NCBI GenBank assembly: GCA_001775055.1 | Contig: MFBU01000005.1 | Location: forward strand, 80,492-131,923 | Direction of reading: 5' to 3' | Length of the DNA: 51,432 nt | Source: Candidatus Curtissbacteria bacterium RIFCSPLOWO2_02_41_11 | Lineage (GTDB): Bacteria; Patescibacteriota; Microgenomatia; Curtissbacterales; GWA2-41-24 | Shown: positions 15,953 to 25,522 of the stretch, in pieces | Layout: every line of letters starts with the position of its first letter | Position numbering within the stretch: the first letter of the stretch is position 1 | Program-made: the position numbers and the translations under genes | Notes under the pieces: model-generated | Seen by the model: only the letters and a program-made list of their open reading frames with translations | Told to the model about the DNA's origin: nothing | The model's database searches: none

Positions 15953-17692
15953 TTGTTAGTGACTGGTCCGTTTGCTGCGGCTGCGTTGAGTTTGGCGCCA
16001 ATTTGCGGCGGAAACGGCGGGGGAGAAGAAACGGCTACGCCAACTGCCACCCCGAAAGTCGAGAAACCGCTTGACCCCAGACATTTTTTAGATCTGCCTT
16101 TCCCTTCCAGTCGGGAAATGAAATTGGTTCAAGGGTGGATTTATGAAGGGCGTGAAGTTCCAGACGGCACTGAGCACAGAGCAATCGATTTTGTAGAGGG
16201 AACAGATCCTAACCAGTCTTCTACTTGGAAAAATTTCCCAATTCTGACTGCAGCAGGAGGCTTTGCCTGCCAATCATCTTTTGAATCAAAAACTTATGGC
16301 AGAGATTATACAGTTAGAGTTATCCACCCCAATGGTTATGAGACACGTTATCTTCATCTAAAAAGTGGGTCAACCCCCAATGACATGCCGGATTGCTCTG
16401 TTGATAAAAAAGACTGGGAGCCAGTTGAGCGAGGCGAACAAATTGGTGAAGCTGGCGATTCGGGAACAAACCCGGGCTGGGATCATCTCCATCTTGAAGT
16501 AAGAGATCAGTCTGGTGAACCTGTTGACCCTTATGATATATATGGCAGAAAGGGATTATACCCTGACCCAAATTTTACTAACGGCAAGACTTGCGGGCCA
16601 GAATATTTATGGACTTATTGCCCAACCGGCCAAGTTTTAGGCGAAGCCACCACGGCTACTCCCGAGGCAATTGAAGGAGTGAATCGCGAATTTGGTCTGG
16701 CACTTGTTCAGGCGATTAATGATTTAAGGAATTTGAGAAAATTAGCTGCCTGGGACGTAAATTCAACTCTTACCAAAATAGCCGAAGAGTATAGCCAATA
16801 CTTGATGGATCGAAAAGTTTATGATGTGGTAAATCAGGTGCCTGAGGAGGTTAAGAAAGAAGTTATAGACAATTTAGTTAGCATCAATGGTTATGAAGGC
16901 GAATTTGACGTAACTTTTGTGCCAGGGCAATTTAGCCCGGATCCTTCAGAAGCCAAGTCGACTTTTCATAATGGTTGGGGGGAATCGCCTGAAATGGACA
17001 ATATATTTCTTAATCCTGACTTTGATGAAGTGGGAGTGGGATGTATCTTTCAAGAATATGAGGAGGGAACAAATGGCGTTTGTGTGGTAGTTGCTGGGGG
17101 GCCAAAAGAATATATCACAGAAACTGCAACTCCCAAGCCAACAGCGACAGTTGAGGTGACCCCAACCCGCAAAGAATTAATTAAACAAAAGTTTCAAGAA
17201 GCGGAGGATAAAGCAAGGCATTTTGTTGATTTGTTACTTGCGGGAACAGGCGAGAGTTTACAAGAGGCTTATGCAATGCAAGTGCCGGATAACCTTCGAG
17301 GAGAGTATGGCTCTTATGTGTTGGGCATCTTTGGCAGTTACGGGACTGTCGATGACTTGACCACCTGTTCAAACCAAATGTGGCTTGGTGAATTTCAGAG
17401 ACCCGAATTTGTCCAGTGGCAGACAAGCGCCAAAGAAGATCTTACGGAGACTGATATATTAAATATTCAGCGAGGTTTAGCCGCGCGTGAACGCTATGTC
17501 ATCGGAGTCAATTATACCTACAGTGATTGGTTTATTGATTATGGGAGAGGCCCGTTCAGCGATTATGAATTTTTAGGAGATGACTCATACTTTGTTTTTG
17601 AAGATGTTAATGGAGAACTTTTGATTGCCAAAAATAACTTTTGTTTTAGAAGTCATCTGCAGATTCTTGCTGGTCAACCTTCGGATGAATAA
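15953..17692 (+). CDS. Secreted M23 peptidase-like protein fused to CAP-like domain
   Basis: VRVIHPNGYETRYLHLKSGS...VERGEQIGEAGDSGTNPGWDHLHLEVRD (M23), then LVQAINDLRNLRKLAAWDVNSTLTKIAEEYSQYLMDRKVY; start uncertain (TTG 15953 or upstream, see finding). Confidence 0.8.
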   Translation: MLVTGPFAAAALSLAPICGGNGGGEETATPTATPKVEKPLDPRHFLDLPFPSSREMKLVQGWIYEGREVPDGTEHRAIDFVEGTDPNQSSTWKNFPILTAAGGFACQSSFESKTYGRDYTVRVIHPNGYETRYLHLKSGSTPNDMPDCSVDKKDWEPVERGEQIGEAGDSGTNPGWDHLHLEVRDQSGEPVDPYDIYGRKGLYPDPNFTNGKTCGPEYLWTYCPTGQVLGEATTATPEAIEGVNREFGLALVQAINDLRNLRKLAAWDVNSTLTKIAEEYSQYLMDRKVYDVVNQVPEEVKKEVIDNLVSINGYEGEFDVTFVPGQFSPDPSEAKSTFHNGWGESPEMDNIFLNPDFDEVGVGCIFQEYEEGTNGVCVVVAGGPKEYITETATPKPTATVEVTPTRKELIKQKFQEAEDKARHFVDLLLAGTGESLQEAYAMQVPDNLRGEYGSYVLGIFGSYGTVDDLTTCSNQMWLGEFQRPEFVQWQTSAKEDLTETDILNIQRGLAARERYVIGVNYTYSDWFIDYGRGPFSDYEFLGDDSYFVFEDVNGELLIAKNNFCFRSHLQILAGQPSDE

Positions 17693-17752
17693 ATAAATAC
17701 CAATTTCTCAAACGCTCTCTAAGGTCTGACCTTGGAGAAGGGTTTTATGGGG

Positions 17753-17781
17753 TTGACGAAATAGTTTTTAGATTGTACAAT
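17753..17781 (+). promoter_or_regulatory. Sigma-70-like promoter for the toxin-antitoxin operon
   Basis: TTGACG - 17 bp - TACAAT, 17 nt before ATG 17799. Confidence 0.5.
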
Positions 17782-17798
17782 TCATTTGTAAATTTAAA

Positions 17799-18056
17799 AT
17801 GTACAAGACAGTCCGTTCCTCCATACTGCGAGAGAGTTTGTCAGAGATTTTAAAGTCTGTGGAAAAAGGCGAAAAGTTTTTAGTGACTAAGCGTGGTCAA
17901 CCGGTTGGCGGCATTGTTAATCTTGGCCTTTTTGAGGACATTTTGGCACTTTCGAGTCCTTCATTTACAAAATCTATTAAGAAATCAAGGGAAGAGTATA
18001 AAAAAGGCCAATATTTGACTTTAGATGAAGTAATCAAAGATTTGGAACTTGGGTGA
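17799..18056 (+). CDS. Type II antitoxin, Phd/YefM-like
   Basis: SSILRESLSEILKSVEKGEKFLVTKRGQPVGGIVNLGLFEDI; overlaps toxin start by 4 bp. Confidence 0.85.
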   Translation: MYKTVRSSILRESLSEILKSVEKGEKFLVTKRGQPVGGIVNLGLFEDILALSSPSFTKSIKKSREEYKKGQYLTLDEVIKDLELG

Positions 18057-18307
18057 TGGCTTTTCGAGTTGTCTTGACCGCCAGAGCCAAAACAGATCTT
18101 GAAAAGCTTGATAGATTGATTCAAAAAAGAATTGTTAAAAAACTTCAATTTTTTGCACAAGACCCATTGAATTACTGCGAAAAGTTATCTGATCCGACAA
18201 TTGGCAGTTTTAGATTTAGGATTGGTACTTATCGGGTGATTTTTGATCTGGGGGGCGAGGATATTGTGATTTTGCGAATCGGCCACAGGAGAGAAATTTA
18301 CCGCTGA
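18053..18307 (+). CDS. Type II toxin, RelE/ParE family
   Basis: FRVVLTARAKTDLEKLDRLIQKRIVKKLQFFAQDPL...GSFRFRIGTYRVIFDLGGEDIVILRIGHRREIYR. Confidence 0.9.
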   Translation: MMAFRVVLTARAKTDLEKLDRLIQKRIVKKLQFFAQDPLNYCEKLSDPTIGSFRFRIGTYRVIFDLGGEDIVILRIGHRREIYR

Positions 18308-18318
18308 AATTTCCCTAA

Positions 18319-18347
18319 TTGACAAAAACTATAGGAAGTGGTATTTT
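18319..18347 (+). promoter_or_regulatory. Sigma-70-like promoter
   Basis: TTGACA - 17 bp - TATTTT upstream of ATG 18381. Confidence 0.5.
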
Positions 18348-18380
18348 AGGGCAACTTAAATTTCCCCTGCCTAAGGTAAC

Positions 18381-19193
18381 ATGAGAGAAAGACCAATTGG
18401 CCCAGAAAAAGATTTAATTGAACAAGGTCTTGAGATAGCAACCAGCCGTCGAGGATTATTAAAACTCGGTGGTGCAGCAGGACTTGCACTAGTCGGCGTG
18501 GGACTAGATCGGCTGCTTAGATCATTTGGCTCAGGCCGCGCCGAGGCGCAAGCAGTTGATCCTGAATTTGATAAAAGAGAAATAGCCGAAAAGCTTTTTA
18601 TTCCAGGAAACAGGATTTTTAACAGCGATTTTGAATTAGCAAGAAGGATGTTTAATCGCCAGACGAGACAATGGGAGATAGTTGGGCCGGTTGGCTGGGA
18701 AGCAATTGGTGATGCCCATTATAACTACGGCGATAACAGCGGCTATTACAGTCGCAGTTCGGTTTCTACTGATTTAATTGCACGATCTGATCCTTTCATC
18801 GGGTGTACTTTTGAGCGTGGAATCTGGCAGTATTCAAGGCGGATTCCAATAAATCCCCGAATGACATACGAGCTTGCTTATGCGGCAAAACACAAAACAC
18901 TTTTATCGGGAAACGTCTTACATTCTTCCGAAGTAGCTATTTTTGACACACTCGATCCAAAAGCTGAGCCAATTTTTACGATCCAGCCTAATCCAAGTTC
19001 ACCGGTTGAGGATTATTACGTTTCTCATAAGGCTGTGACCGTTGGATCTAATGGTGAGCTGCCATGGCCAGAAGAGGCACGTTTTGTGGGAATTAAGTTA
19101 TTTGCTGGTGGTTTTGGCCCTTCTTGCCCCGATGGTGCAAAAGTTGCCGAAGTTTGGTACGACAACGTTTACTTTGGGCCGGTGAGGACGTAA
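18381..19193 (+). CDS. Exported protein with twin-arginine-type signal, unknown beta-rich domain
   Basis: TSRRGLLKLGGAAGLALVGVGLDRLL signal; C-terminal jelly-roll-like sequence. Confidence 0.6.
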   Translation: MRERPIGPEKDLIEQGLEIATSRRGLLKLGGAAGLALVGVGLDRLLRSFGSGRAEAQAVDPEFDKREIAEKLFIPGNRIFNSDFELARRMFNRQTRQWEIVGPVGWEAIGDAHYNYGDNSGYYSRSSVSTDLIARSDPFIGCTFERGIWQYSRRIPINPRMTYELAYAAKHKTLLSGNVLHSSEVAIFDTLDPKAEPIFTIQPNPSSPVEDYYVSHKAVTVGSNGELPWPEEARFVGIKLFAGGFGPSCPDGAKVAEVWYDNVYFGPVRT

Positions 19194-19524
19194 GTAGGGG
19201 CTAGGAGGCTAGGGCCTAGCGTCTAGATAATGGTAAATAGTAAATAGAAAATAACTCCGAACAGGAAAGCTCTTCAAATTCTCATCAAGTAACAATTGGC
19301 AATTGACCCTTCGACCCATTCGGTTAACACTCAGGGTCGTACTGAGAACAGTCGAAGTACGACTTCGCTCAGGGCGGGCAAGTGACAAGGCCCAGAGAAT
19401 AGAGACTAGGGAATAGGCACTAGGGAATAGTAATTTCTATAAACTCTAATTTTCTTGCTAAAGGCTAAGTGACTAAGAAATAGTTTCTTGATTTCTTGAT
19501 TCATCCTCAGTAAAATAGCCTCAT

Positions 19525-19791
19525 ATGCAAAAACAAGTTCTTAATTACAGAGTGATAATTGAACCGGAGAAGATGGGCAAAAAAACTGTTTACAATGCTT
19601 ATTGCCCTTCGCTGGGGGTTGCTGATTATGGCGATAGCGTTGAGCAAGTTTTAAAAAGCATTAAAGATGGAATTAGACTGGCAATAGAATGCTTAATCGA
19701 AGAAAAGAAAAAGGTTCCTAAGGATAATCTTGAAGACCAGTTGATCACCTCCGTAAGTGTAACCACCAATAAAATAGCTACTGCCTTGTGA
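19525..19791 (+). CDS. HicB-like antitoxin
   Basis: YRVIIEPEKMGKKTVYNAYCPSLGVADYGDSVEQVLKSIKDGIRLAIECLIEEKK. Confidence 0.8.
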   Translation: MQKQVLNYRVIIEPEKMGKKTVYNAYCPSLGVADYGDSVEQVLKSIKDGIRLAIECLIEEKKKVPKDNLEDQLITSVSVTTNKIATAL

Positions 19792-19904
19792 AGAAACTTC
19801 CCCGCAATATCAGACCGGAACGATTATTAAAGACGCAAGGAACACTAGGGAAAATCCTTAAGCAGGCGCAAGTTTCCGTTGAGGAGCTGGAAAAGTATTA
19901 CTGA
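19788..19904 (+). CDS. 38-aa ORF overlapping the HicB-like gene, unknown
   Basis: GTG overlaps the TGA: VKKLPRNIRPERLLKTQGTLGKILKQAQVSVEELEKYY*. Confidence 0.4.
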   Translation: MKKLPRNIRPERLLKTQGTLGKILKQAQVSVEELEKYY

Positions 19905-19917
19905 CCTCCTCGACAAA

Positions 19918-19988
19918 GCTCAGCGAAGGCAAGGGACCAAGGGCTAGAGAATAGGGACTAGGGAATAGGGAATAGGGACTAGGGCTTA
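19918..19988. repeat. 7-bp array, units GACTAGG/GAATAGG
   Basis: ggctagagaatagggactagggaatagggaatagggactaggg. Confidence 0.9.
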
Positions 19989-20053
19989 TAGTAACAGATT
20001 GCTAATATAACTCCTGAATTCTAAGGTCATATCCAATAAAGCAAGTATAAGAA

Positions 20054-20173
20054 GTGAGGCGGTTAGGGTTACGAGGCCAGTTTCGTGAGGCGGTTACGTT
20101 TAGCGTTTTATTCACTCTAAACGCCTTACGCTAAACGATACGGGTTTCGTGACCGATTAACGCTAAACGACTC
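20054..20173. repeat. Dispersed element built of TTAGCG/TAAACG-type units (copy 1)
   Basis: gtgaggcggttagggttacgaggccagtttcgtg...ctaaacgatacgggtttcgtgaccgattaacgctaaacgac; related to 41141-41237. Confidence 0.75.
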
Positions 20174-20259
20174 AAGGCTAGACTTAGGGGAGTTTTAACC
20201 ACATGTTGACAGTGGTTGCGGCTCTTGATTAGACTGGGAGTAGGAGATAAAAATCTCTT

Positions 20260-20961
20260 ATGGTTCAGTCGCCTGTCCAAAACACGCCGCAAACTACGCC
20301 AGCCCCTTCGACAAGCTCAGGGCAAGCTCAGGGTCAACCACCTCCTGCACAGCCTTCCGTTCCTTCTACACCCTCTCAACCTTCTCAACCCTCTAAAACT
20401 TCCGTATCCTCCAAACCCTCTCAACCCTCTCAACCTTCTCAACCTTCTTTACCCTCTTTCCCTAAACCCAAACTTCCTCCCCTAAAGCTACCGCTTTTAT
20501 TAGCTCTGGTAGCCTTAATTGCGGTTGCTCTAGGAATATTTTTAGCCGTTGACAAAAGATTTTTTCAGAAGACCCAACCTTCACCTTCACCAAGCGCAGA
20601 AGACCATTCCAAACCGCCCGAGGAGAATATTTTTGGGGTCAATGGCAAAATTGTTTCAATTGATAAAGAAAAAAAGATTTTCGAAGTTATACCAACAATA
20701 CCTAATTGGAATAAACGCTGGTTGGTTAAGGTTGGAGAAGATACTATTTTAGCGGCCTTTTCTGATTATACGAAAACGACCGCTGCTCCTTTAACAGGAA
20801 ACAAGACATTTAGAGATCTTGCAAAGTCTGTACCCAGAAAACAGTTTGAAGATTACAGAGTAGGTGATAATGTTTACTTAATGGCTGCAGAGGGCCAAGA
20901 TTTTGCCAAAGAAATAGGTGTCTTTGAGCCTTTTGCCTTTCTATTGCAGAAGTCAAGATAA
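20260..20961 (+). CDS. Membrane-anchored protein with 9-mer-array-encoded PSQPSQ linker
   Basis: STSSGQAQGQ, SQPSQPSKTSVSSKPSQPSQPSQPSLPS low complexity, then a TM and an extracellular domain. Confidence 0.7.
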   Translation: MVQSPVQNTPQTTPAPSTSSGQAQGQPPPAQPSVPSTPSQPSQPSKTSVSSKPSQPSQPSQPSLPSFPKPKLPPLKLPLLLALVALIAVALGIFLAVDKRFFQKTQPSPSPSAEDHSKPPEENIFGVNGKIVSIDKEKKIFEVIPTIPNWNKRWLVKVGEDTILAAFSDYTKTTAAPLTGNKTFRDLAKSVPRKQFEDYRVGDNVYLMAAEGQDFAKEIGVFEPFAFLLQKSR

Positions 20962-20969
20962 AAATATAA

Positions 20970-23900
20970 ATGAAGGTTGATAAAATTATACGCTTTGTTT
21001 GCATTGTCAAAGGAAGGTTAAGATTTTTCTTTTGGTTTTTATTTAGCTTTATTTTACTTTCCTTTTTAACTGTTATTTTGGAAAAACCCGTTCTTGCTAC
21101 GGATTATATTGGCAGTGTCGGGCGTTATAAAGATCCGGACCCAGCGCCTTACTGTGGTATACAAAAAATTAATTTTAATAATTTTTCGGTCTCCTCTCCT
21201 AGTTCTGGAAGCACATATGCTACAGAACAGTTTGTTTCTGTTAGTGCCGCTTGGATTATTGAAAATACTAATAATAATTGTGACGGATCTGGGGTGGCTA
21301 GGAAAATCACCCATGAAGCACAGGTAGAACTTAATGATGGTGTACATAATCCAATTTTGACGCCCCTCTATGGTTCCGTTCAATGGTCTGATGGTCTTAA
21401 AAGTTATGAAAGTAAACCATTTTCTAAATCTGGCAGCTTGCAGATTCCTAAGGATAGTAGTGTGTGGGCAACAGGTAGCAATCAACGTGCTGGAATTTTG
21501 AGTAACGTTTGGGTTGAGGGTTCTGGTTTAGCCAACATTTTTTTTGCAAATTATATTAATACTTATACCCCTGGCGGCGGGGGAGCGATAACAATTAACA
21601 AGGCCGAAGGACGCTGTGATAGTTACGGTAACCCGATTGTCCACCTTGAGTGGACTTCAACAACGGGTGATTCTTCCTATGACATCAGAAGAAATGACAT
21701 CCTCTATGCAGAGGCGGTTAATTCCCCTTGGAATTCAGCCGCCCAAAATTTTAATGAGCAACACAGTTGGGTGGTTCGCAGTAGATTAGACACTAATATA
21801 CAAGCGGAAAGGCTGGTAACTACGCCTAGTAGCTGTGGCGGGGGAGTAGCTGTAACTATCACCACGGCCGAAGGACGTTGCGATGGTTCTAATAACCCGA
21901 TTGTCCACCTGGAGTGGACTTCAACAACGGGTGATTCCAAATATGCCATCAAAAAGATAAATCCTAGTAACGGGACAGAAGTCGGGGCAACAGAAGGGAC
22001 CTCTCCCTGGGATTCGGGCGCCCAAGGCTTTAATGAGACGTACACTTGGGTGGTTCGCAGTGAATTAGACTCTACTATAGAAGATCGGGAGTCAGTAACT
22101 ACGCGTAGTAGCTGCGCTGGAGGAGGCAACCCGGATCTGACTGTGTCTATGTCTTTAAACAAATCTTATTATTCGCCGGGTGAAACCGCAACCGCCACTA
22201 TTACCATTAGAAACAGCGGTGATGGAAACGCTGGAGGAGGTTTCAATACCCATTTTTATTATACAAATGGTTGGGAGAATCTCTCGACACCGGATCCTGT
22301 ATGCCCTCAGGAGGGCAACGTTGATCACCATAATGATGACCTTGTTTCAGGCGCAACTGATACGTATTACCCCACTTTTACAGTACCGACCTCTGATGGC
22401 CAGTATACAGCGCGAGCGTTTGCCGATGTCTTTTGTGCAATTAGCGAATCCAATGACAGCAATAATGTCGGTAGTCGTGATTATTATGTTTCATCGGTAA
22501 CTCCTGAGGTCGGTATTCAAGTTTTTTACGACAAAGATGTGAACGGTTTACTTGATGCTGGTGAGAGCTTTAACGACAGCGGTAATTCAGCTTTCTCATC
22601 ATCAATTGCCACAGTTACCTTAAACGGTACATCTGTTTCGCTAGATGCGTATGGTACGAGTGGGCAAGATGTTACATTCGGTACTCAAAGAGCTAGGATA
22701 ACTACAAGTGCGCCTTGGGGTCCCACCAACTGGTCAAATCAAGACGCCTATTATTATCCGAATGTATATGGGCCTTATCCTTATTCATCCCGTACAGCCA
22801 CATCCGGTACAGCCACAGCAAGCTTGTTACCGCCCAATGACGGTATTTACTTTTATCTAGGGATTAATGTACCGCCGCCTTCGACCCCGGCCAATCTTTC
22901 GGCAACACCAAGCTGCAATGGGGCTAATTCGCAAATTACTTTTAGCTGGAGGGATTCAACAGGGGAGACCGGTTATTGGTTGGATGTGAGCACTGACTCA
23001 AATTGGGCGTCATGGGGCTACATTTCACGGCCGGCAAGTTCTACTACTCCAGTCACCTTCACCTGGGATTCTACGACAACGCTTTCAACTACTAATGGCG
23101 GGCCGACTGTAATTGCCAATAATACCCCCTACTACTGGCGGGTGCAGGCAGTTAATGCAGGTGGTGGCAGCCCCCATGTCTATCCGTACAATAAGCTTAT
23201 CCCGCCGGGTGATATCGGCAGCAATCCGCCTGATAGCACCAAAGTGCCTGTGGTGACTTTAGACTGTCCGCTCAAGCCGGATTTGACCGTATCTGCGTTT
23301 GCGATGCCTAACGGTAATTTGGGGCAAACAGTTAACGCTTCAGTGACTGTCAGAAACAATGCCGGTGCTGTAGTACCTACCGGTACTACTTTTGAAGTGT
23401 CCATTAAACTTGATAGCAGCACGATGGACTGCAGTTCCCAAAAAGATGCCACAAAGACAGTCACTTTAACTACACCTTGGGCTCAAAATACTAATTTGGC
23501 GGCCTTGACAATTCCGGTAACTATGAGGGGAACACTTGGGCTTAGTAAGACGGCAGTGGCCATGGTTGATTCCCAAGGAACTCCTCCGAACTGTACAATT
23601 GCTGAAACCAATGAGACCAATAATACCCGAACCGATCCTTATGCTCTTTACGGTTTTGACCTGACGGTAACTGGTTCCTTAGCCGGTGCACCATTTACAA
23701 CAGTTAGCCCAGGCGATACACTTAGTGGGACTCTCACAGTGACAAATCAAGCTCCTCCCGCAAACATGAATTCCCCTGCGACTGCTGTAGGTGTTTGGCC
23801 CGGTTTAACATCAACTGAAAGTGCGTTGCCGACCTGCCCAAGTCCGCCAGGCAGTGGATCAATTCCACCATCAGGAGTTACTTATTCCACAGGCTATTTC

Positions 23901-24893
23901 ACTGACGGTCGGTCTGGTAATGTGCCTGTACTTACGGTCGGTACTTCTACCACAATTACTTTTAGCTTTACTATTCCTGCCGGTGCTTCTGAGGGATCTC
24001 ATAATGTTAGTATTTATGTAATTCCTAGTTGTACTATCACGCCACCTGACTATGAATGGAACAACAATAAAATTGTAAATTTACCCTACACCGTTAAGAT
24101 CAACTCCTGGTTTGAGACGACGGGCGGGGATGTGGGAAGCGGGGGGGAGATTTCAGTGAGCGTGAATTCGGCATTACTGTTACCTACCAAGCGTTATCAA
24201 GCAGACTATCTGGCGGCGGCAGGCGCCGGTTTGGGAGACGGCTCGACAAGTTTTCTGGTAACAAGGCCGCAGCCGACCACCGGTTGGACCATCAAAAATT
24301 ACAGTTCCCACAATTTAATCCCTAAAGATACGACCGTTTATGGCTATCTGGCTGGGAAGTTTAGGCAGAAGGCAATTGATTCTGGTTCGCAAGTCTGCAA
24401 CATTCCGGCAGGTTTGCCGGCTGGTGATCATTACTATTATTGCCTTGGCGATGCCGGTTTTCATGCAGGTAATGGGCCAAACGGTAATAATGTTTTCTTT
24501 ATTGATGGCAATTTGGTAATTGACGGAGATTTGACCTTGGCGCCAGGCGACACGGCTGTTTTTATCGTAGGAGGTAACATTACCATCAACAAGAAAGTGA
24601 GAGTGGCCGATGGGATTTTTATTGCCAAAGGTATCTTTAATGATGCTGGCGAAGACGGTGCTGCTGATGTGTTAGGATTGACTATCAATGGGGCAGTTTA
24701 TGCCACAACTGTTAATTTGGCAAGAGTTCTGGGTGGTACAGGGGTTTGTTCAGCATCACCTCTACCAGTTGAATGTGATAACACCAAAACTCCTGCCGAA
24801 ATTATCAACTTTGTCCCCAAATATCTGGTAGTTCTGGCCAGTAAAGATCTTCTTGGCTCCCAGCCAGTGAGTTGGAAAGAAGTTGCGCCCTGA
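20970..24893 (+). CDS. Giant secreted surface protein with CARDB-like repeats
   Basis: 1307 aa; signal/TM N-terminus; tandem AEGRCDxxxNPIVHLEWTSTTGDSxY repeats; NPDLTVSMSLNKSYYSPGETATATITIRNSGDG and KPDLTVSAFAMPNGNLGQTVNASVTVRNNAG CARDB-like units. Confidence 0.8.
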   Translation: MKVDKIIRFVCIVKGRLRFFFWFLFSFILLSFLTVILEKPVLATDYIGSVGRYKDPDPAPYCGIQKINFNNFSVSSPSSGSTYATEQFVSVSAAWIIENTNNNCDGSGVARKITHEAQVELNDGVHNPILTPLYGSVQWSDGLKSYESKPFSKSGSLQIPKDSSVWATGSNQRAGILSNVWVEGSGLANIFFANYINTYTPGGGGAITINKAEGRCDSYGNPIVHLEWTSTTGDSSYDIRRNDILYAEAVNSPWNSAAQNFNEQHSWVVRSRLDTNIQAERLVTTPSSCGGGVAVTITTAEGRCDGSNNPIVHLEWTSTTGDSKYAIKKINPSNGTEVGATEGTSPWDSGAQGFNETYTWVVRSELDSTIEDRESVTTRSSCAGGGNPDLTVSMSLNKSYYSPGETATATITIRNSGDGNAGGGFNTHFYYTNGWENLSTPDPVCPQEGNVDHHNDDLVSGATDTYYPTFTVPTSDGQYTARAFADVFCAISESNDSNNVGSRDYYVSSVTPEVGIQVFYDKDVNGLLDAGESFNDSGNSAFSSSIATVTLNGTSVSLDAYGTSGQDVTFGTQRARITTSAPWGPTNWSNQDAYYYPNVYGPYPYSSRTATSGTATASLLPPNDGIYFYLGINVPPPSTPANLSATPSCNGANSQITFSWRDSTGETGYWLDVSTDSNWASWGYISRPASSTTPVTFTWDSTTTLSTTNGGPTVIANNTPYYWRVQAVNAGGGSPHVYPYNKLIPPGDIGSNPPDSTKVPVVTLDCPLKPDLTVSAFAMPNGNLGQTVNASVTVRNNAGAVVPTGTTFEVSIKLDSSTMDCSSQKDATKTVTLTTPWAQNTNLAALTIPVTMRGTLGLSKTAVAMVDSQGTPPNCTIAETNETNNTRTDPYALYGFDLTVTGSLAGAPFTTVSPGDTLSGTLTVTNQAPPANMNSPATAVGVWPGLTSTESALPTCPSPPGSGSIPPSGVTYSTGYFTDGRSGNVPVLTVGTSTTITFSFTIPAGASEGSHNVSIYVIPSCTITPPDYEWNNNKIVNLPYTVKINSWFETTGGDVGSGGEISVSVNSALLLPTKRYQADYLAAAGAGLGDGSTSFLVTRPQPTTGWTIKNYSSHNLIPKDTTVYGYLAGKFRQKAIDSGSQVCNIPAGLPAGDHYYYCLGDAGFHAGNGPNGNNVFFIDGNLVIDGDLTLAPGDTAVFIVGGNITINKKVRVADGIFIAKGIFNDAGEDGAADVLGLTINGAVYATTVNLARVLGGTGVCSASPLPVECDNTKTPAEIINFVPKYLVVLASKDLLGSQPVSWKEVAP

Positions 24894-24908
24894 TGCGGAG
24901 CATCAGGA

Positions 24909-25046
24909 TGGTTGAGAGGGTCGGGAGGATAGAGAAGGTTAAGAAGGTATGAAGGTTAAGAAGACTGAGAAGATTAAGAGAGTGAAAGAGGAAATTTATA
25001 TTACTACCTTCTGAATCTTCCGTACCTTCTTAATCCTCTTAACCAT
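24909..25046. repeat. Inverted 9-mer arrays (GGTTAAGAA-like then complement)
   Basis: ggttgagagggtcgggaggatagagaaggttaagaaggtatgaagg... / ...accttctgaatcttccgtaccttcttaatcctcttaacc. Confidence 0.9.
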
Positions 25047-25052
25047 TTTTTT

Positions 25053-25412
25053 ATGGTTGACTTTAAGAAACTGCGTGTTTGGCAAGTTGCTCACGAGGGC
25101 ACTCTCAAAATCTATAAATTGACATCAGAACTTCCAAAAACTGAGTTGTTTGGTTTGGTTTCTCAACTTCGAAGAGCGGCAGTTTCGGTCGAACTTAATA
25201 TTGCAGAAAGTGAAGGCAGGTTTAATAAACAAGAAAAAATCCAGTTCCTTTATATGGCACGGGCTTCTGCAGTTGAAGTAAAAGCAGCGTTAGTGATTGT
25301 TTCAGATTTATATCATGGGCTAGCCCAAAAGTCCGATGAAATAATTAAATTATATGATCAACTTGAAGCACAACTAAATAGTTTAATAGGGTATCGAAAA
25401 AGATCTTCTTAA
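25053..25412 (+). CDS. Four-helix bundle protein (S23/23S-IVP/Avd-like family)
   Basis: FKKLRVWQVAHEGTLKIYKLTSELPKTELFGLVSQLRRAAVSVELNIAESEGR. Confidence 0.9.
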   Translation: MVDFKKLRVWQVAHEGTLKIYKLTSELPKTELFGLVSQLRRAAVSVELNIAESEGRFNKQEKIQFLYMARASAVEVKAALVIVSDLYHGLAQKSDEIIKLYDQLEAQLNSLIGYRKRSS

Positions 25413-25443
25413 TCTTCTTTATCTTCTAAACCGTCTTAACCAT
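25401..25443. repeat. 9-mer array downstream of the four-helix bundle gene
   Basis: cttcttaatcttctttatcttctaaaccgtcttaacc. Confidence 0.8.
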
Positions 25444-25522
25444 AGAATGATCTCTTTAGGTAATATTTCGGTCATTAAATTGTAATTTGCCACTTGATTG
25501 ATATTTGACGGAGTTTTAGAAT

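Noticed and set aside
25053-25412. Diversity-generating retroelement (Avd-like protein)
   Set aside because: No reverse transcriptase and no TR/VR pair seen in the window; the four-helix bundle family is broader than Avd.
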